A stretch of 64,000 bases of DNA from Paralvinella palmiformis (GCA_025642065.1 JAODUP010000483.1:1-64000), one strand, 5' to 3'. Shown: positions 27,192 to 39,531, numbered from the stretch's first letter. The notes: generated from the sequence alone by a model not told the origin. Program-made: numbers and translations.

Positions 27192-28382
27192 ATGGCTAAA
27201 TTTGAGAAGGAGGCCTTATATAAAGCAGCTTTAAAACCACATACATACTATCGTTATTTAGATGACATATTTATTGTGTGGCCCCACGGAAAAAAGGCTT
27301 TTTATGGATTTTTGGATAGTTTAAATAATCACGAACCACCGATTAGATTTAAAGCTACATTAAATAAGCAGAAAATTGATTTCTTGGATACAACCATATT
27401 TAAAGATCCAGAAAATGAAAATGGATTATTAACAAAGGTCTTCTTTAAACCGACAGATACTCATCAACTCTTGCATAAGGATTCCTTTCACCCTAAACAT
27501 ACCTTTCAAGGAATCCTGAAGTCTCAGATCTCACGTTTTTTTAGGATTTGTTCAAAAATTACAGATTTTGATGAAGCATGGCAGATATTGTCTCATTCAT
27601 TATGCAAAAGGAATTATTCAAAAAGATGGCTACGCCATATTAAAAGTAAAACTGTCCGTGAACTACAAATACAACAACGTCGTATTAATCCGACTAATCC
27701 TACAAATAGTCAGTGGTGTTCAAAACCATGTGGGATTAGCAGATGTAGATCATGCGAGATATTGTGTTCTTGTCACAATATCACAAGTACAGTTACCAAT
27801 AAAACACATGGAATAATAGGCAATTTAAACTGTAGCTCATCTAACATAATATATATCTGTGAATGTTTACGTTGCTCTAAACAGTATGTAGGCGAGAGTA
27901 ATGGCGAACTTCGTGTTAGAATGAATGGCCACAGATTTGCGATTAATTCAAAAGTGATGTCTTCTGCGTTATTCACCCATCTTCTAGAACATACACGGAT
28001 AAATAAAGACTTGCCCGAACCATCTCTAGAAGATTATGATTTAATTCCGATTGAGCAGTTACCTACTACAGGTTCATACACTCAAGACAAGATAAATAGA
28101 TTAATTCGGGAAACATTTTGGATAGATACCCTAGGTACATTAGAACCGGGAGGTCTTAATAAGAAAAGATATGAAGATGTTATAAAACCTATACAAAATG
28201 AGGACGTTGTCCCATTTGTGGTACCATTTTCAAAAACGGCTAACATAGCAGCAAGAATAATTAAAAAACATTATAAAATTCTCCAACAGAAAGAAGTGTT
28301 GAATGATTATGAATATAGAATTATCACAGCTTATTCTAAACACAAAAATCTAGCTGGTTCCTTGGTTTCTAGCAAAATGTAG
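27192..28382 (+). CDS. PLE reverse transcriptase (C-terminal) plus GIY-YIG endonuclease
   Basis: This 396-residue frame opens inside the RT palm (MAKFEKEAL); the catalytic box YLDD is at residues 22-25. RT continues with DFLDTTIF (63-70) and FFKPTDTHQLLHKDSFHP (84-101). A linker with clustered cysteines (Cys 176, 180, 185, 188, 192, 194) precedes the GIY-YIG nuclease: IIY at 219-221, QYVGES at 231-236 and NGHR at 245-248. The C-terminal tail (IPIEQL, FWIDTL, LEPGGLNKK) matches element 1. PLEs use the nuclease to nick DNA and the RT for target-primed synthesis. The apparent start is only the first Met after the truncation. Expression is unlikely. Confidence 0.9.
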   Translation: MAKFEKEALYKAALKPHTYYRYLDDIFIVWPHGKKAFYGFLDSLNNHEPPIRFKATLNKQKIDFLDTTIFKDPENENGLLTKVFFKPTDTHQLLHKDSFHPKHTFQGILKSQISRFFRICSKITDFDEAWQILSHSLCKRNYSKRWLRHIKSKTVRELQIQQRRINPTNPTNSQWCSKPCGISRCRSCEILCSCHNITSTVTNKTHGIIGNLNCSSSNIIYICECLRCSKQYVGESNGELRVRMNGHRFAINSKVMSSALFTHLLEHTRINKDLPEPSLEDYDLIPIEQLPTTGSYTQDKINRLIRETFWIDTLGTLEPGGLNKKRYEDVIKPIQNEDVVPFVVPFSKTANIAARIIKKHYKILQQKEVLNDYEYRIITAYSKHKNLAGSLVSSKM

Positions 28383-28825
28383 GAAAACGTTATATTTAAC
28401 AATGTCTCCTGGAGCTCTGAATAGGTTTTCTTTTAACACATCTCCAGTAAAACAACTTAAACCCAATTATAAAAATTCTCAGCCCTAGTAATTACTTCAG
28501 TAAAACAAAGCAATATTTCCTGAAGTAGATCTCAACCGAAGCAACAACAACCATTCATTACTGACAGCAGTCAGATTTCAGTACACACAGTTAATTACTA
28601 TTAATATGTGTGTTTTGGTATCTTTACAGCTATGAAAGAAAAATTGGAAAGTTGGTTTATTTTCAATTACTCTATTCAAAACAGTTGTTTTGATTATAGT
28701 AACAGCGCTTCGTTCTAGACAAAGGCTACAAAGGTTAACAGTTTCTAGATTCTGGTTTGAAATTCAAAACTAGCTAGGAAATTCTGGTATAAATATTGCT
28801 GGCTAAGTAAATACTTTAGACACAT

Positions 28826-28865
28826 GCACTTGATAAAGGTTTCTTATAACCGAAACTAGTCGTGC
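28826..28865 (+). other. PLE 3' structured RNA motif, copy 2
   Basis: GCAC, TTGATAA, A, GGTT...AACC, GAAA, CTAGTC, GTGC. Compared with 7068-7107, both stems change sequence while keeping their pairs. Confidence 0.6.
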
Positions 28866-29103
28866 TATTTTGGGCTGAGTGAAAATACTATTATTTCTGT
28901 TATTGTCGGAGGTATTATAATTATTATCATAATAGATATTATATGTACTGATATATATGCTTTATTTCCTGTTATAGCTGCGTTATATATGTACTAATAT
29001 ATAAAATTTGTTTTCTATTTAGGTAGTAGTCGTTTGATCATAATTCTGTAAGAATTATAAACATCACGAAAACCTGAGCCCACGCCTTTATTATATGTAA
29101 CAT

Positions 29104-29318
<215 letters not shown>

Positions 29319-29321
<3 letters not shown>

Positions 29322-29930
29322 TAGACATGCATCAAAATTGTGATATTTCTATGTAGGGGTTTTTATGTTTGTGTTGCCGGTTGGGGAATATTGTATGAGT
29401 TAATAATTATATGATTAGTTAAGTTACCGAAGTACTTATTAAATATTATATCATTTTTGTTGTTGTCTGGGACGTTTATATGAATGTTTGTGTGATACTC
29501 ACTCACATACACAGGCCCTCTTGATAACAGTTATGACACTGGAACATTTCTCGGATAGTTCAGCTATCGGATAGGTTACAAGATATTTTGTATTTCTTTT
29601 GTTTTCTTTTTAAGCGATCACATGGCGCCCTCTGGTATTTAAACTAAGAACCCGGTGCATTAATGATTGAGAGTTGTTGGCGTTGTTGTTGTGTAATGTC
29701 TTGATTATCGTTTGTATATGGTTGGCCAATTTAAAAATGAATATACATGCAAAGTAGTTTTAGATATTGTCAAATGTCATGATATTCAGGTTTTGTTTTA
29801 AATTTGTGGAATGCGAGCATTATAAGATGTAGAGACCATTAGCAAAACAATTTTCCTTTGAATTTTAATTAACATATCTTTGTAAAATGACAGGGCTCCG
29901 CTTCACACTTCAATAGAGTACATTAAGTAT

Positions 29931-29982
<52 letters not shown>

Positions 29983-30063
29983 CATACATATATATAGTGA
30001 TAATATAGTGATAATGTTTTATTTTTCACAATATTTATATATTCTCTCCACGTTAGATGCTTA
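29319..30063. other. No gene recognised; (TA)n
   Basis: Unassigned AT-rich sequence with (TA)n at 29,934-29,978. Confidence 0.5.
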
Positions 30064-30540
30064 TCAATTATGACTCCCAAATATATTATGGATTTTTTTA
30101 CTGTTGATTAAATAACTATTTATCGATGTATTTCCAACATCTCTAATACCAAATTTATCTTGTTTATTAACCACAATCTGGTGATTCACAACATAAAAAG
30201 CTTTACTGAAATCTACAAATAATCTCATAGAGTATGAACATTTGTCAATAGTTATAATAATCGTATCCACCAAGACGGATAATGCGATTGATATAGAATA
30301 TTTTTAGTTAAGCCAAATTTAAACCTATTAAAAACATCGTGCTTATATATAAAATCCATAATAGGATTATACACCACTTTTCCCAATATTTTAGAAAATA
30401 CAGACAGTAAAGGTAGAGGTCTATAATTACTAATTATCATTTTATCACCATCTTTATACAAGGGAAGAATTACCCTAGTTAATTTTATTTCATCAGGAAA
30501 TACCCCACATATATCGGACAGTTATATAGGGTCCGAATTA
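30064..30540 (-). mobile_element. LINE RT fragment
   Basis: Read leftward: GVFPDEIKLTRVILPLYKDG, DKMIISNYRPLPLLSVFSKI and VVYNPIMDFIYKHDVF (to about 30,300). After a frameshift: FVDFSKAFYVVNHQIVVNK (normally AFDVVNH) and LDKF/QDKFGIRDVGN. These are RT motifs 0-2 of a jockey/CR1-superfamily LINE. Both ends lie near (TA)n arrays (29,934 and 30,577), and no YADD region is present. About 160 codons are preserved, with the catalytic Asp of motif A replaced by Tyr. Confidence 0.85.
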
Positions 30541-30571
30541 CAACAGAACAATCTAATTATGATAAGTTTAG

Positions 30572-30613
<42 letters not shown>

Positions 30614-31155
30614 TCCCACTGTTGATTCGCATCATGTCAATACAGTAGCATGCACCATTAACTGTTAATTATGAAAATAATTAGAGTACTTCTTAGCCAC
30701 TACCATAGGATCGTTGTAGGTATGTTCCCATTATTGTCATCATAGTAGAGAGGCAGAGACTCAAAAGTATCAAATCACTTTGGGTTACAACCTGGCATCC
30801 ATCATATATCATTAGCCCGGGTGGATGCCACATCTGATTTTTCGAAAATGGATATATTTTGGGGGAAGGGGATGTAGAAAGGGCGGTTATATTGTCACTT
30901 TTCAAGATATCGAAACAAACCAACCATGAAAATGAAATGTGTAATATACTCTAACAAGTGTATTCATAAAAAGTTACAAAATTATATCTGCCACATGGAG
31001 GCATGGGTCGGACCCTAGTTTGACCCTTACCCCCCCCCCAAATGACACCATCACAACTGTTTTCCCTATAGAATGGGGTCAAACATTTACGACAGCTCCA
31101 ACAGTTTGAGAACATACTTACTTCAACTGCTGTTATCACCATGCTTAATTAATCA
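30541..31155. other. No gene recognised; possible 3' flank of the next relic
   Basis: Contains (TA)n at about 30,577-30,610, a C-run near 31,031 and moderately GC-rich sequence. Minus-strand frames here match nothing I know. It lies downstream of the minus-strand relic and may include its 3' untranslated region. Confidence 0.4.
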
Positions 31156-32785
31156 TTAATCATCTTCATCCATTTGAAACAACCCCTTACAGTTACAAGC
31201 GCTTGTGCAAGCGAGAAAGCCAGCCTTTAGACAGCCACATCTGGTGGGGCTACTTCCCTTCCCTTCCCAGGCATGATTTTGGCACCGATTGTAAGGACAT
31301 TAGCACCGGCGTAAGTTTCCCAGCTTTAACGGTTCATACGCTCCAATCTGGAGAGGGTAGATTTGTGCCATTCGTAAGGGCTATCTTCCAGATGAAAGCT
31401 TGGTAGTTACTGTGCATGAGATGAAAAGAAAGAGCGTCCTCAGTAGGTGGTAAGGTTTCTGTGGAGGACGTCCCCTTCACAAACATCTTCAGCCTAACTT
31501 CATTCACGGACCCACAGTTTCCGTAGCCGAACAGGTGGTAAACAACCTGTTCTTCACCCGTTCGTGCACCTTCACTGTAAACTGCAGAATCGCCAATCGC
31601 TTGTAGTAAGCCTGGTTCAGTGACTGCATGGAATGCCATTAGATTGTCAATGACTGATGGAGCTAGATTGATTGTATGGACAGGATGTACTTTAGATCTA
31701 TTGAAGTGCCAGAATGAATCCAAATCTCTGGAGAAACTTCAGACCTGTGGCCAAGTGTTAGTAGCAAGAAATCTGTGTCTCGACAACTCATGATCATGCG
31801 TTGATACCCACAAGCTAAAGCATCCTTAGCATGTAAAGAAATCCTAGTGGCTGCTCCTTCTGTGGTGCTGATTAAGTAGGAAAGGTCTCGTGATGCTGAT
31901 GACCACACCATTCTACTATCACTGAAACCCCCTCGAAGTACCAACTCACAGTCTGAAGGAATCTCAGAACACTTCTTCAATTCATTTGATATGAAGGCTG
32001 CCAATTCAGACTTGTCAGGTGTATGGCTCATGAACGTGGACCAACTATGAGGCAATTTGACAGTGCTCGAGTCTATTTTCCAGCTGATTAGCTGTGAACT
32101 TCCGACCCGATTTGCTCGTGTTCCATCCTTTATGGATGTCTCTTGATAGTGATCAAATAGAACATCAACTCTTGAGTAACCTGACTTGAACTTAGCCAAA
32201 CTGTTCTTAACAACTACATTTCCTAGACACTGAAATGTTCTTGCATGCTTTGGTTTACTAATTGAATGAGTTAGGGCAGGACTGTCAACTAGAAGGCAAG
32301 TTGGACTGCTGTTGTATATATTATGTGAGGATGTTGGCCATATCAGTCTTGGTTGTTGTGTTCAATTTTTGATTTGTGCTCATACGTGAGGACGCTTTCA
32401 AGGTCAACTTCCCTTCCACTATCTCTCACAACTAGCAGCCTTCTAAATATATCACGTTCTGTCTTCACAACAGTGACAGTATACTTGTTGACCTGAACAG
32501 CTGTCTTGTACATAGTTGCCATAGTCTTGGCCTTGATCTGTACGATTCTGGAGTAAAAGTGGGTATACTGTTCATCAAGAAGATATGTCACAAATTCAGT
32601 CATTAATTTGTGCCCTTTTCCCTCTGCAGACAGAATATCTAATGTATGATGTATTTGTTTGACAAGTTCATCAGCTTAGATGTGGTATGTGAAAAGACCT
32701 GGAATCTCTCGAACTCTTTCATCAGCTTTCTGACATCTTCCTCGTCTCTCTTCAAACTGGCTCTGCCAGCATTCCTATGACTCTA
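31156..32785 (-). pseudogene. Broken member of a PIN-like multi-copy invertebrate gene family
   Basis: Read leftward: LVKQIHHTLDILSAEGKGHK and TEFVTYLLDEQYTHFY to a stop near 32,343. Then (32,199-31,663) YSRVDVLFDHYQETSIKDGT, LPHSWSTFMSH, EGAATRISLHAKDA and SCRDTDFLLLTLGH. Then (31,723-31,334) VHPVHTINL, FHAVT, LPPTEDALSFHL and YQAFIWKIA. Finally, after a frameshift, a Cys-rich end RCGC...CTSACNCKGLF and the stop at 31,156. The family, as I know it, carries EEADTR and DTDVL motifs in a PIN-like fold. Here the first is EGAATR, losing acidic residues, and the GCDT-type motif after FHA(I/V)T is missing. Multiple frameshifts and a likely deletion make it a pseudogene. The family's role is unknown to me. 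Confidence 0.7.
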
Positions 32786-32795
32786 GTCGTCATTT

Positions 32796-32796
<1 letters not shown>

Positions 32797-32859
<63 letters not shown>
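32797..32859. repeat. (AAT)n, tail of the adjacent minus-strand LINE
   Basis: About 63 bp of pure AAT next to the 3' end of the LINE (complement of GGCGC...TATACC(TTA)n). It is the LINE's own simple-repeat tail. Confidence 0.85.
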
Positions 32860-34566
32860 GGTATATTTAATAAAGCGCCCTTACTAGCAGGAGCCATTCA
32901 AAGGCGCTGTACAAATAATATGTAATATAATAATACCCCAAATAATATGTCTGTAAAAACCCTGTAATGATTTAAAAGATAATAATTATTTATCTGTGAA
33001 AGCGACATTAAATAGGTGTGTTTAGAAATTTAAAATTTCAAGCGAAGACGCATTTCTAATATCTGCCGGCAACCTATTCCACAAAGTAGGCGCTGCAACA
33101 CTAAACGCACAATTACCATATGACTTGAGCCGTGACACTGGTTTTTCGGGATGACTTTCCAATGGAAACCAGTTCACACAGGTATTCTGGCGCCATATCA
33201 TTAATTTATTTATACGTTATTAATAAAATCGTGAAATGGATACGCTGTCTAACAGGTATCCAATGTAGTTTTTGAAGAATTGGGGTGATATGATCATATA
33301 TTCTAGTATTTGTTACAATGCGAACTGCACTATTCTGAATTCGCTGAAGGCGATTAATGTTATAATCAGATATGCCATATAACAGGGAGTTACAATAGTT
33401 TATACGATATGTAACAAAGGCATGGACTACAGTTACAAGTGCTTCTTGTGTCAAGAATGCTTTTAAACAGTGGATGTTCTTAAGATGGTAGTAGGCAGCT
33501 CGGCATACTGATGTGACATGTTCATGCATGTTAATACATTGGTCAAAATTAACCCCTAGATTTTGTACTGACCCATTAGGGGTAATCGAAGATTCACCCA
33601 TCTGTAATGATGGTGTCTTTATGGATTTAACACAATGTGGTGATGCCAAATATATAATATTTGCTTTATTATAATTTAGTTTTAGAAGATTTTGAGTCAT
33701 CCATAGCCGAATATCAGCAATACAATGTTCTAAATTCTTCAAGGAAGAGGAGAAATTGAACTCATTGTCAGATTCAGTGATATATATAGCTGTGTATCAT
33801 CAGCAAACAAGTGATATTTAACCCCATATCACTGCGCAATGATCCCAAGAGGACGGGTTATATATTGTGAAAACCAGAGGACCAAGAACTAAACCCTATG
33901 GTATACCTGATAAAATACCATGAACAGACATTCTCTGGGAGCGTTGTTCCAGATAGGATCGAAAACATTCAAGTACTTTACCTGACATACCAAACATGTC
34001 TTTTAACCTAGAGAAAAGTACATTATGGTAAACGGTATCAAATGCAGCAGACAGGTCCAGAAGAACAAGTATTACTAGCTTACCTTGATCAATTGACATC
34101 ATAATATAATTTTCACCTGCACTAAGGCTGTTTCAGTGCTGTGACCACTTTTATAGGCATAATGTTGTGATTCATTAGGGTTATTATTGATTAAATATTT
34201 ATTTAGATGGAAAGCAACTTCCCTTTCTATAAATTTAGATAAAATATAAGATTTGAAATAGGTCTGTAATTGTTTGGAATTTTACAGTGTGGTTTTTTTA
34301 ATAATGGTTTGGCAAAGGTAACTTTCACGCATCTTGGGAAAACACCCAGATATAATGATGTATTAACTATCTTTGTCATTCGGCTTATCAGAACATCCAG
34401 ACAATCTTTCACGAACCATGTAGGCATAGGGTCAACTGCACATAAAGCATTAGATGACCTTTTCAGCAACCGTCTGATATCAGTCTCTGTAAAAGGATCA
34501 AATATATATATTATTGATATGCACGACTCTTCTACTAATGGCTTACTCTGTGATAAGGCGTTTTAG
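32860..34566 (-). mobile_element. L2/CR1-type LINE, 5'-truncated
   Basis: Read leftward: AVDPMPTWFVKDCLDVLIS (about 34,440), NNYRPISNL, LLDLSAAFDTVYHNVLFSRL (about 34,060), ADDTQLYIS (about 33,790) and then a 178-codon open stretch, 33,742-33,206. That stretch has NLGVNFDQCINMHEHV, HAFVTYRINYCNSLLYGISD, VRIVTNTRIYDHITPILQKL and HWIPVRQRI. It ends with an L2-type 3' terminus and (AAT)n. The 3' tail abuts the 5' side of the broken gene at 31.2-32.8 kb, so this insertion lies in or just upstream of it. Endonuclease is absent. Confidence 0.9.
33206..33742 (-). pseudogene. LINE RT thumb/C-terminal region, open stretch
   Basis: The best-preserved part of the LINE at 32,860-34,566: 178 codons without a stop from just after the YADD box to the LHWIPV block. 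The upstream RT is split by indels near 33,750-33,900, so no functional enzyme is encoded. Confidence 0.85.
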
Positions 34567-34572
34567 TATCAA

Positions 34573-34622
<50 letters not shown>
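34573..34622. repeat. (AAT)n microsatellite
   Basis: About 50 bp of pure repeat at the 5' edge of the LINE. It could be the tail of an older element into which the LINE inserted. Confidence 0.9.
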
Positions 34623-34624
<2 letters not shown>

Positions 34625-34793
34625 TTGATTATTTGATGATAATGACCAAACATCAAACTTACATTAAAGTGTATTTGTATGTGTGCGGTGGTTCGTGTGT
34701 GTATATATGTGTGTGTTGAAGTGATACGATTGAATATGGGCATTGATATTCATATGTGGTAGAAAATTCGACTGAATACATAACAAGAAGATA

Positions 34794-34830
<37 letters not shown>

Positions 34831-35460
34831 ATGTGCTATGATTGAATATGAAGATTTGTATTCATATATGCAGACCTGCTTATGTAGGTATATCAATAGG
34901 CACTATCGTTAATTGTGTTTATTCATTTGGTTATTCTGCTTTAATACGAGAAATCCCTTTGAAGTCGCCTATAAATGTTCCAAGTGTGATCAATGCTGAA
35001 GGTAAACACAAATCCATTCACTTACTCACTCCAAATGGAGAGATATGGTTTCGCTATTACATATAGAAACATACTGAAACGCATATATGTTGTGTGACAA
35101 ACAGAAACAAATATTTACATATATTGTTATTAATCGATTATACATAAAAAAGATAGGTAATCATTAATGTTTGTGTGCATATCAATTAGTCATGGACATG
35201 TCATACAGGGGATTATACTAATAGAAATAATAATAATAATAATAATAATATTACTACTACTACTACTACTAATAATAATAATAATACATTAAATAAAAAA
35301 TGGTAGTAGTCAGTTCAGACAGCTAATGTTAAATGGCCATTTATAATAATATGTTTGTAAAACATACTCCATATATATCTCCGGCCCTCTAATGGTAATG
35401 GGAAATTCGGCATATTATGATGCTAGTATGTTTAGACATTTGACAATATTGCAGTGAATT

Positions 35461-35511
<51 letters not shown>

Positions 35512-36035
35512 GATAATGAATAAATTGGTTTATTGATTGATTGGTTGATTGATTTACTGAGTTAGTGAGTGCGTGAGTGGGTGGTGGGTGTATGGTTGGA
35601 TGTGTGGAAGTCACCAGTGAGTGTATCAAGCGTGATGAGATGATATATGTTGAAAATTACACGTCTAGAGATATTCTAGATTAAGTTGAAACGAGCCGTT
35701 TGATATTTTATGGAGACGATATTTTCATTATACGTCAGATATTGAAGAAAAGTGTGGTCTCTGTATTTCCCTATATTAACCTATATAGTACTTACTTCTA
35801 TAAACCTATCATTAAAGTGTTTCATGAAGTTAATTATCAAAGGTGTTTTTTGTCAATTACGCAATCGTTCTAGCTGGGAAATATCATTTTGTATAATTAA
35901 TGTTTCTGAAGATATGATACAGATTAATGGTAAACTTGACATTAAAACCCCTAAATGCTCTCACACTTATACCCTTTACATTATTGTAACAATAATGGAG
36001 ATATTCAGATTTGTTATGCCGCTAAAATAAGTTGT
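34623..36035. other. No gene recognised; several simple repeats
   Basis: (TA)n at about 34,798-34,828 and 35,466-35,508; AAT/ACT mosaic at about 35,227-35,285. Reading frames at 34,842 and 35,752 have no known domain. Confidence 0.5.
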
Positions 36036-36039
36036 ATAC

Positions 36040-37520
36040 AGTACAATAAGGATAATTGTCTATTAATCCTAGTCTCAGGGTATTAGTCTGTTGTTATATA
36101 TATATAAATGCTAAACAGAAGTTATTAAGAGTTGTATAATAAGGTTACATATGATATATAATATGTGTCAATACATAAGTCACATCGGTAATTATATTAC
36201 ATATGGCTTGCTTTACAGCATTAAAAGTTCTTTAAAGGTTTCCATTACTCTAAATAAATGCCCTAATTCCCTATTCGTCTTATCATATGTTATATAAAGA
36301 TGTCATAATTGGTATCTCTGCAATCTACATATCTGTCAAAATATAAAGGTTTTTGTATTCTTAAATGTAAGAGTATTTTACTTGATCATTTTTGTTCAGA
36401 ACAATCTATCCATATAAACGTCAAACATTCTTTAATGATAAATGGTCCATAATGCCCTGTTTCTTTACAGTGCAATATGGATATCATTCCATATCCAGAG
36501 ATTGTGTCAGTCAGGAAACAACATCTTAAGTCTATTTAAGGAGAAGGAATAACCTTGAACAGGGCGGATGAGCAATCAGGCAACATATACATGATTTAAG
36601 GATGAAAACACATCCTACTGAATATAAAAGATAGCGAATCGGATTAAAATGTCATAAGTTTGTTAATATTGTCTGGCTTGTAGTATAATATTAAAATATT
36701 ATAGGTACTAACATTCCCTTAATAGTTAGTATTTATTCATAATTTATTGCTTATGCATTATCTCATTCTTTTAAATACTGACTTCATAACTCGCTGTCTG
36801 AATTAATTTATCTTTAACAAGCTATTAAGCGATTTCATTATCGTATCGATAAATACGCATTTGATTTGTTACTATAGTTTCCTTTCGGTATCCCGAGAAT
36901 ATAATTAATTTTAAAAGTAAATAATTAATTCACTAATGATATTAAATACTCCCGTATTTTACGGTAATAAACATATATATTGATATTTCATAATACAGAA
37001 ATAGCATTCGGAACATATGTCACATATTAAAAGCATTCGGCTCATTTTGTCGCTATATATGTATTTTGCGAGAATGTATTTATTTATTGGTTGAATTCAA
37101 AATATATATCTCAATTATCTACGAAACATAATTAAGTCAACCAAAATCTGCTGGATGGATTGATGGATGAATGGTGACATCAGCAGCAGCGTAAAAACTG
37201 TTTACTTATATTACCAATGGTGGTGAGTTACGTCATTCACCCTTGGCATTATTAGCAGATAATTTGTTTTGGAGATTCTCCTCCATCCATTATACAAACA
37301 AACAAGACACAAGAAGTTCTGATGAAATAAGTCCAGAGGAGACACCTTGTCCTTTAAGTATACGATGGCCTTATTATATGTCAGATACACGATGCAGAAT
37401 ACTAATACTGTCTTCAGAAGGATGACAGAAGCCGAGACAATAAACCAGGTGTTAAAGAAGTAATATACAAATAAGATTACTTTTATATTTCCAATTATAT
37501 ATTGCCATAATTCAATCCGG
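36040..37520. repeat. Old duplicated segment, copy A
   Basis: Collinear with 46,490-48,080. Landmarks in order: TTCTTTAATGATAAATGG, CCAGAGATTGTGTCAGTCAG, GATGAGCAAT, TTAAGGATGAAA...CATCC, TTCATAATACAG, ACAAGAAGTTCTGATG-type block and GACAGAAGCCGA. A minus-strand frame of 127 codons (37,594-37,211) overlaps it and starts like a signal peptide. The part reading AIVYLKDKVSPLDLFHQ has a similar counterpart in copy B (AIIYIKDKLTHLNLFHQ), but copy B has stops and shifts around it. Coding status is undecided; an old repeat or duplication is the safer call. Confidence 0.7.
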
Positions 37521-37807
37521 TTATAAACGTCACATCCATCACCATCCTCGCTACTTATCGTGTATTGTATCAGTAACATAAAGCATAACAACATTTATAA
37601 TGTCAGGTTAGTTATCTGTTATCTGTCTTTGAAGATACAAATATTGCATTTTACGTTATTTTGATGTATACTACGTAAGTATAGAGAAAGCGTCCATCAT
37701 TAAATGTTATAATGAGCGGCAAGACATATCAGTACATACGCGCATACACACACATGTACACAGACATACATAAACGTACCCCCACACACAGAGAGAAAAT
37801 ATGTTAT

Positions 37808-37889
<82 letters not shown>

Positions 37890-38085
37890 TAGATGATAGA
37901 AATACCTGGTGATATAATTACATTTCGAGCTTTTGTTACTATCCAAGCTACACAATTTTATTTTCTCTATAGACGATTGATGTTACTCTCAGATAAGACA
38001 TATACTAGGGAGAAGGCACAGTCTAGTGAGAGGCAACAAAAACATCAAAGTGTGCTACTTGTGTCAGCAATACCCTTAGGTGGTA
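37521..38085. other. No gene recognised; (TA)n
   Basis: Contains a (TA)n array at about 37,813-37,887. Confidence 0.55.
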
Positions 38086-38089
38086 GTAG

Positions 38090-38592
38090 TTGGTGGAAAT
38101 AGACAACTCGACATACTAACGTGACATGTTCATGCATATTAGCACATTTATCAAAGATAACCCCTTTATTTTACTGACTAATTTGGGGTAATGGAAGATG
38201 CAACAATATGTAATGCTGATATATCTAGGAATTTTTTTATTTGATCACTATTCAATTATAGAAGAGTTTGAATTATTGATATCAGCAATACACTGTTCTA
38301 AATGTTTCAAGGAAGAGGAACAATTAAAGCCATTGTTCGAGCCAGTTAATCACAGAGCTGTGTGTTTTTATCATACACGTTACATATAACGGCACAAGTT
38401 ATGACCAGAAGAGAGCGTGTATATACTCGAAATACCCCCACCCCCTGTGGCATTCCATATAGTAATGACTGAACATCAGAAGAAATACCACAAACAGGCA
38501 GTCTCTGAGAGCGCTGTTCCAAATAAGACTGAAAACATTCAAGCACTTTTCCTGATAGACTAAACTTGTTTTTTAACCTAGAGAAAAGTACA
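38090..38592 (-). mobile_element. L2-type LINE, 3' part (same copy as 39,950-41,700)
   Basis: Nucleotide match to the 33.5-34.0 kb part of the other L2-type LINE: TGACATGTTCATGCAT, GTTCTAAAT.TTCAAGGAAGAGGA and CCTAGAGAAAAGTACAT. On the minus strand it reads VLECFQSYLEQRSQRLPVCG then GMPQG. The match stops abruptly at AGAAAAGTACA (38,592), which marks an insertion point. Confidence 0.85.
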
Positions 38593-39118
38593 TATCGGCC
38601 AATTTTATCAATTAAGCAGAGAGGTGCGGACGATTAATTTCAGTAGAATTTCCCTATTCTTACAGACCTTGTCTAAGGACAGATCACATTTGCGTACAAT
38701 AAATCATAGATCCGAATTTCTGCCTATCATTTACACTACAATTGCTGTTCTCCCCGGGGTGCATACACTAATATACTAATATTGCTCCCAGGTTATATCA
38801 CCCATAATACGGACAATACACTGCCTGATGATGTCCACAGCAAGAAAAAATCAGTCACAGAGCAGCATTCTTCATCACACGGGGTCATTTTGAAGAAAAA
38901 AGTGATAATCAGTGTGCCTTTGATTGTTTAACAACTCACTGACTATCATGTCTTCACATAAATAGTAAACCATTTAGCTTTTATTCTAACTTTAAACGGA
39001 TGATGGCTTTTTTTTATATGAATAGAAAACCGTTTAATAGTGTCGTTAAACAGCGTGTATACAAAAGTCGGCTACAATCTGGTGAATGTAATTCATTTAA
39101 ACTTGCCTCGCTGAATGA

Positions 39119-39334
39119 ATCATTACTGGGAAAGATCTTTCTGAGTTATTTCTGATTATTAGTGATTATAAAACATCAGGCAAAAGCGATAACCCTTTTG
39201 CTGATGAGTACGGTGTTGATAAAACTCAAATTCAACAGCCTATAAAATGCAAGGCTGAATACATGACAGCTTATGAAGATAATATCTGCTCTAGTCGCAA
39301 ACGTCGTCGTTCTAGGCAAGTCAGAGACGATCTT
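39119..39334 (+). pseudogene. Unrecognised coding remnant cut by a SINE
   Basis: An open frame after a TGA at 39,116 reads IITGKDLSELFLIISDYKTS, then NPFADEYGVDKTQIQQPIKC, YEDNICSSRKRRRSRQVRD. Amino-acid composition is balanced, unlike chance frames in this AT-rich window, and it has a basic KRRRSR cluster that could be a nuclear signal. Its end is the SINE tail. Beyond the SINE a frame continues ESQIFEYLRIQTDANIL, which may be the same protein. I do not recognise the family. It may belong to whatever element inserted into the LINE. Confidence 0.4.
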
Positions 39335-39531
39335 GATGATGATGATGATGATGATTAATGCTTTATTGCCACTTTTGTGCACATGGTAGGCTAAATGGGC
39401 CGAGCGGGCTCCAAACGTAATGAACCGAAGTCAAAGATGAAACACCCTTCAGATATGCACACCGAAGTTCGAACTCAGGTAGTAGTAATCTGTGATCCAA
39501 CGCGCTGCCAGTTAAATTACGGAAGCGCCCC
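39335..39531 (-). mobile_element. tRNA-derived SINE, copy 3 (reverse)
   Basis: (GAT)n tail at left, body GCCACTTTTGTGCACATGGT, box B complement GTTCGAACTCAGG, degraded 5' end (GGAAGCGCCCC). Short matching flanks GACGATCTT and GATGATCTT are a probable target-site duplication. Confidence 0.9.

Larger units (their letters stand above)
27154..28900 (+). mobile_element. Penelope-like element 2, 5'-truncated but open
   Basis: Begins abruptly at the RT AMG motif (ATGGGCCGGGG...APHYADIYM, with one extra G). It then runs as an open frame to 28,382, followed by about 500 bp of 3' sequence shared with element 1. The structured motif is at 28,826-28,865, followed by TTTGGGCTGAGTG. Lack of stops over 396 codons makes it the youngest retroelement here, but it cannot be autonomous because RT motifs 1-3 are missing. 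Confidence 0.9.
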
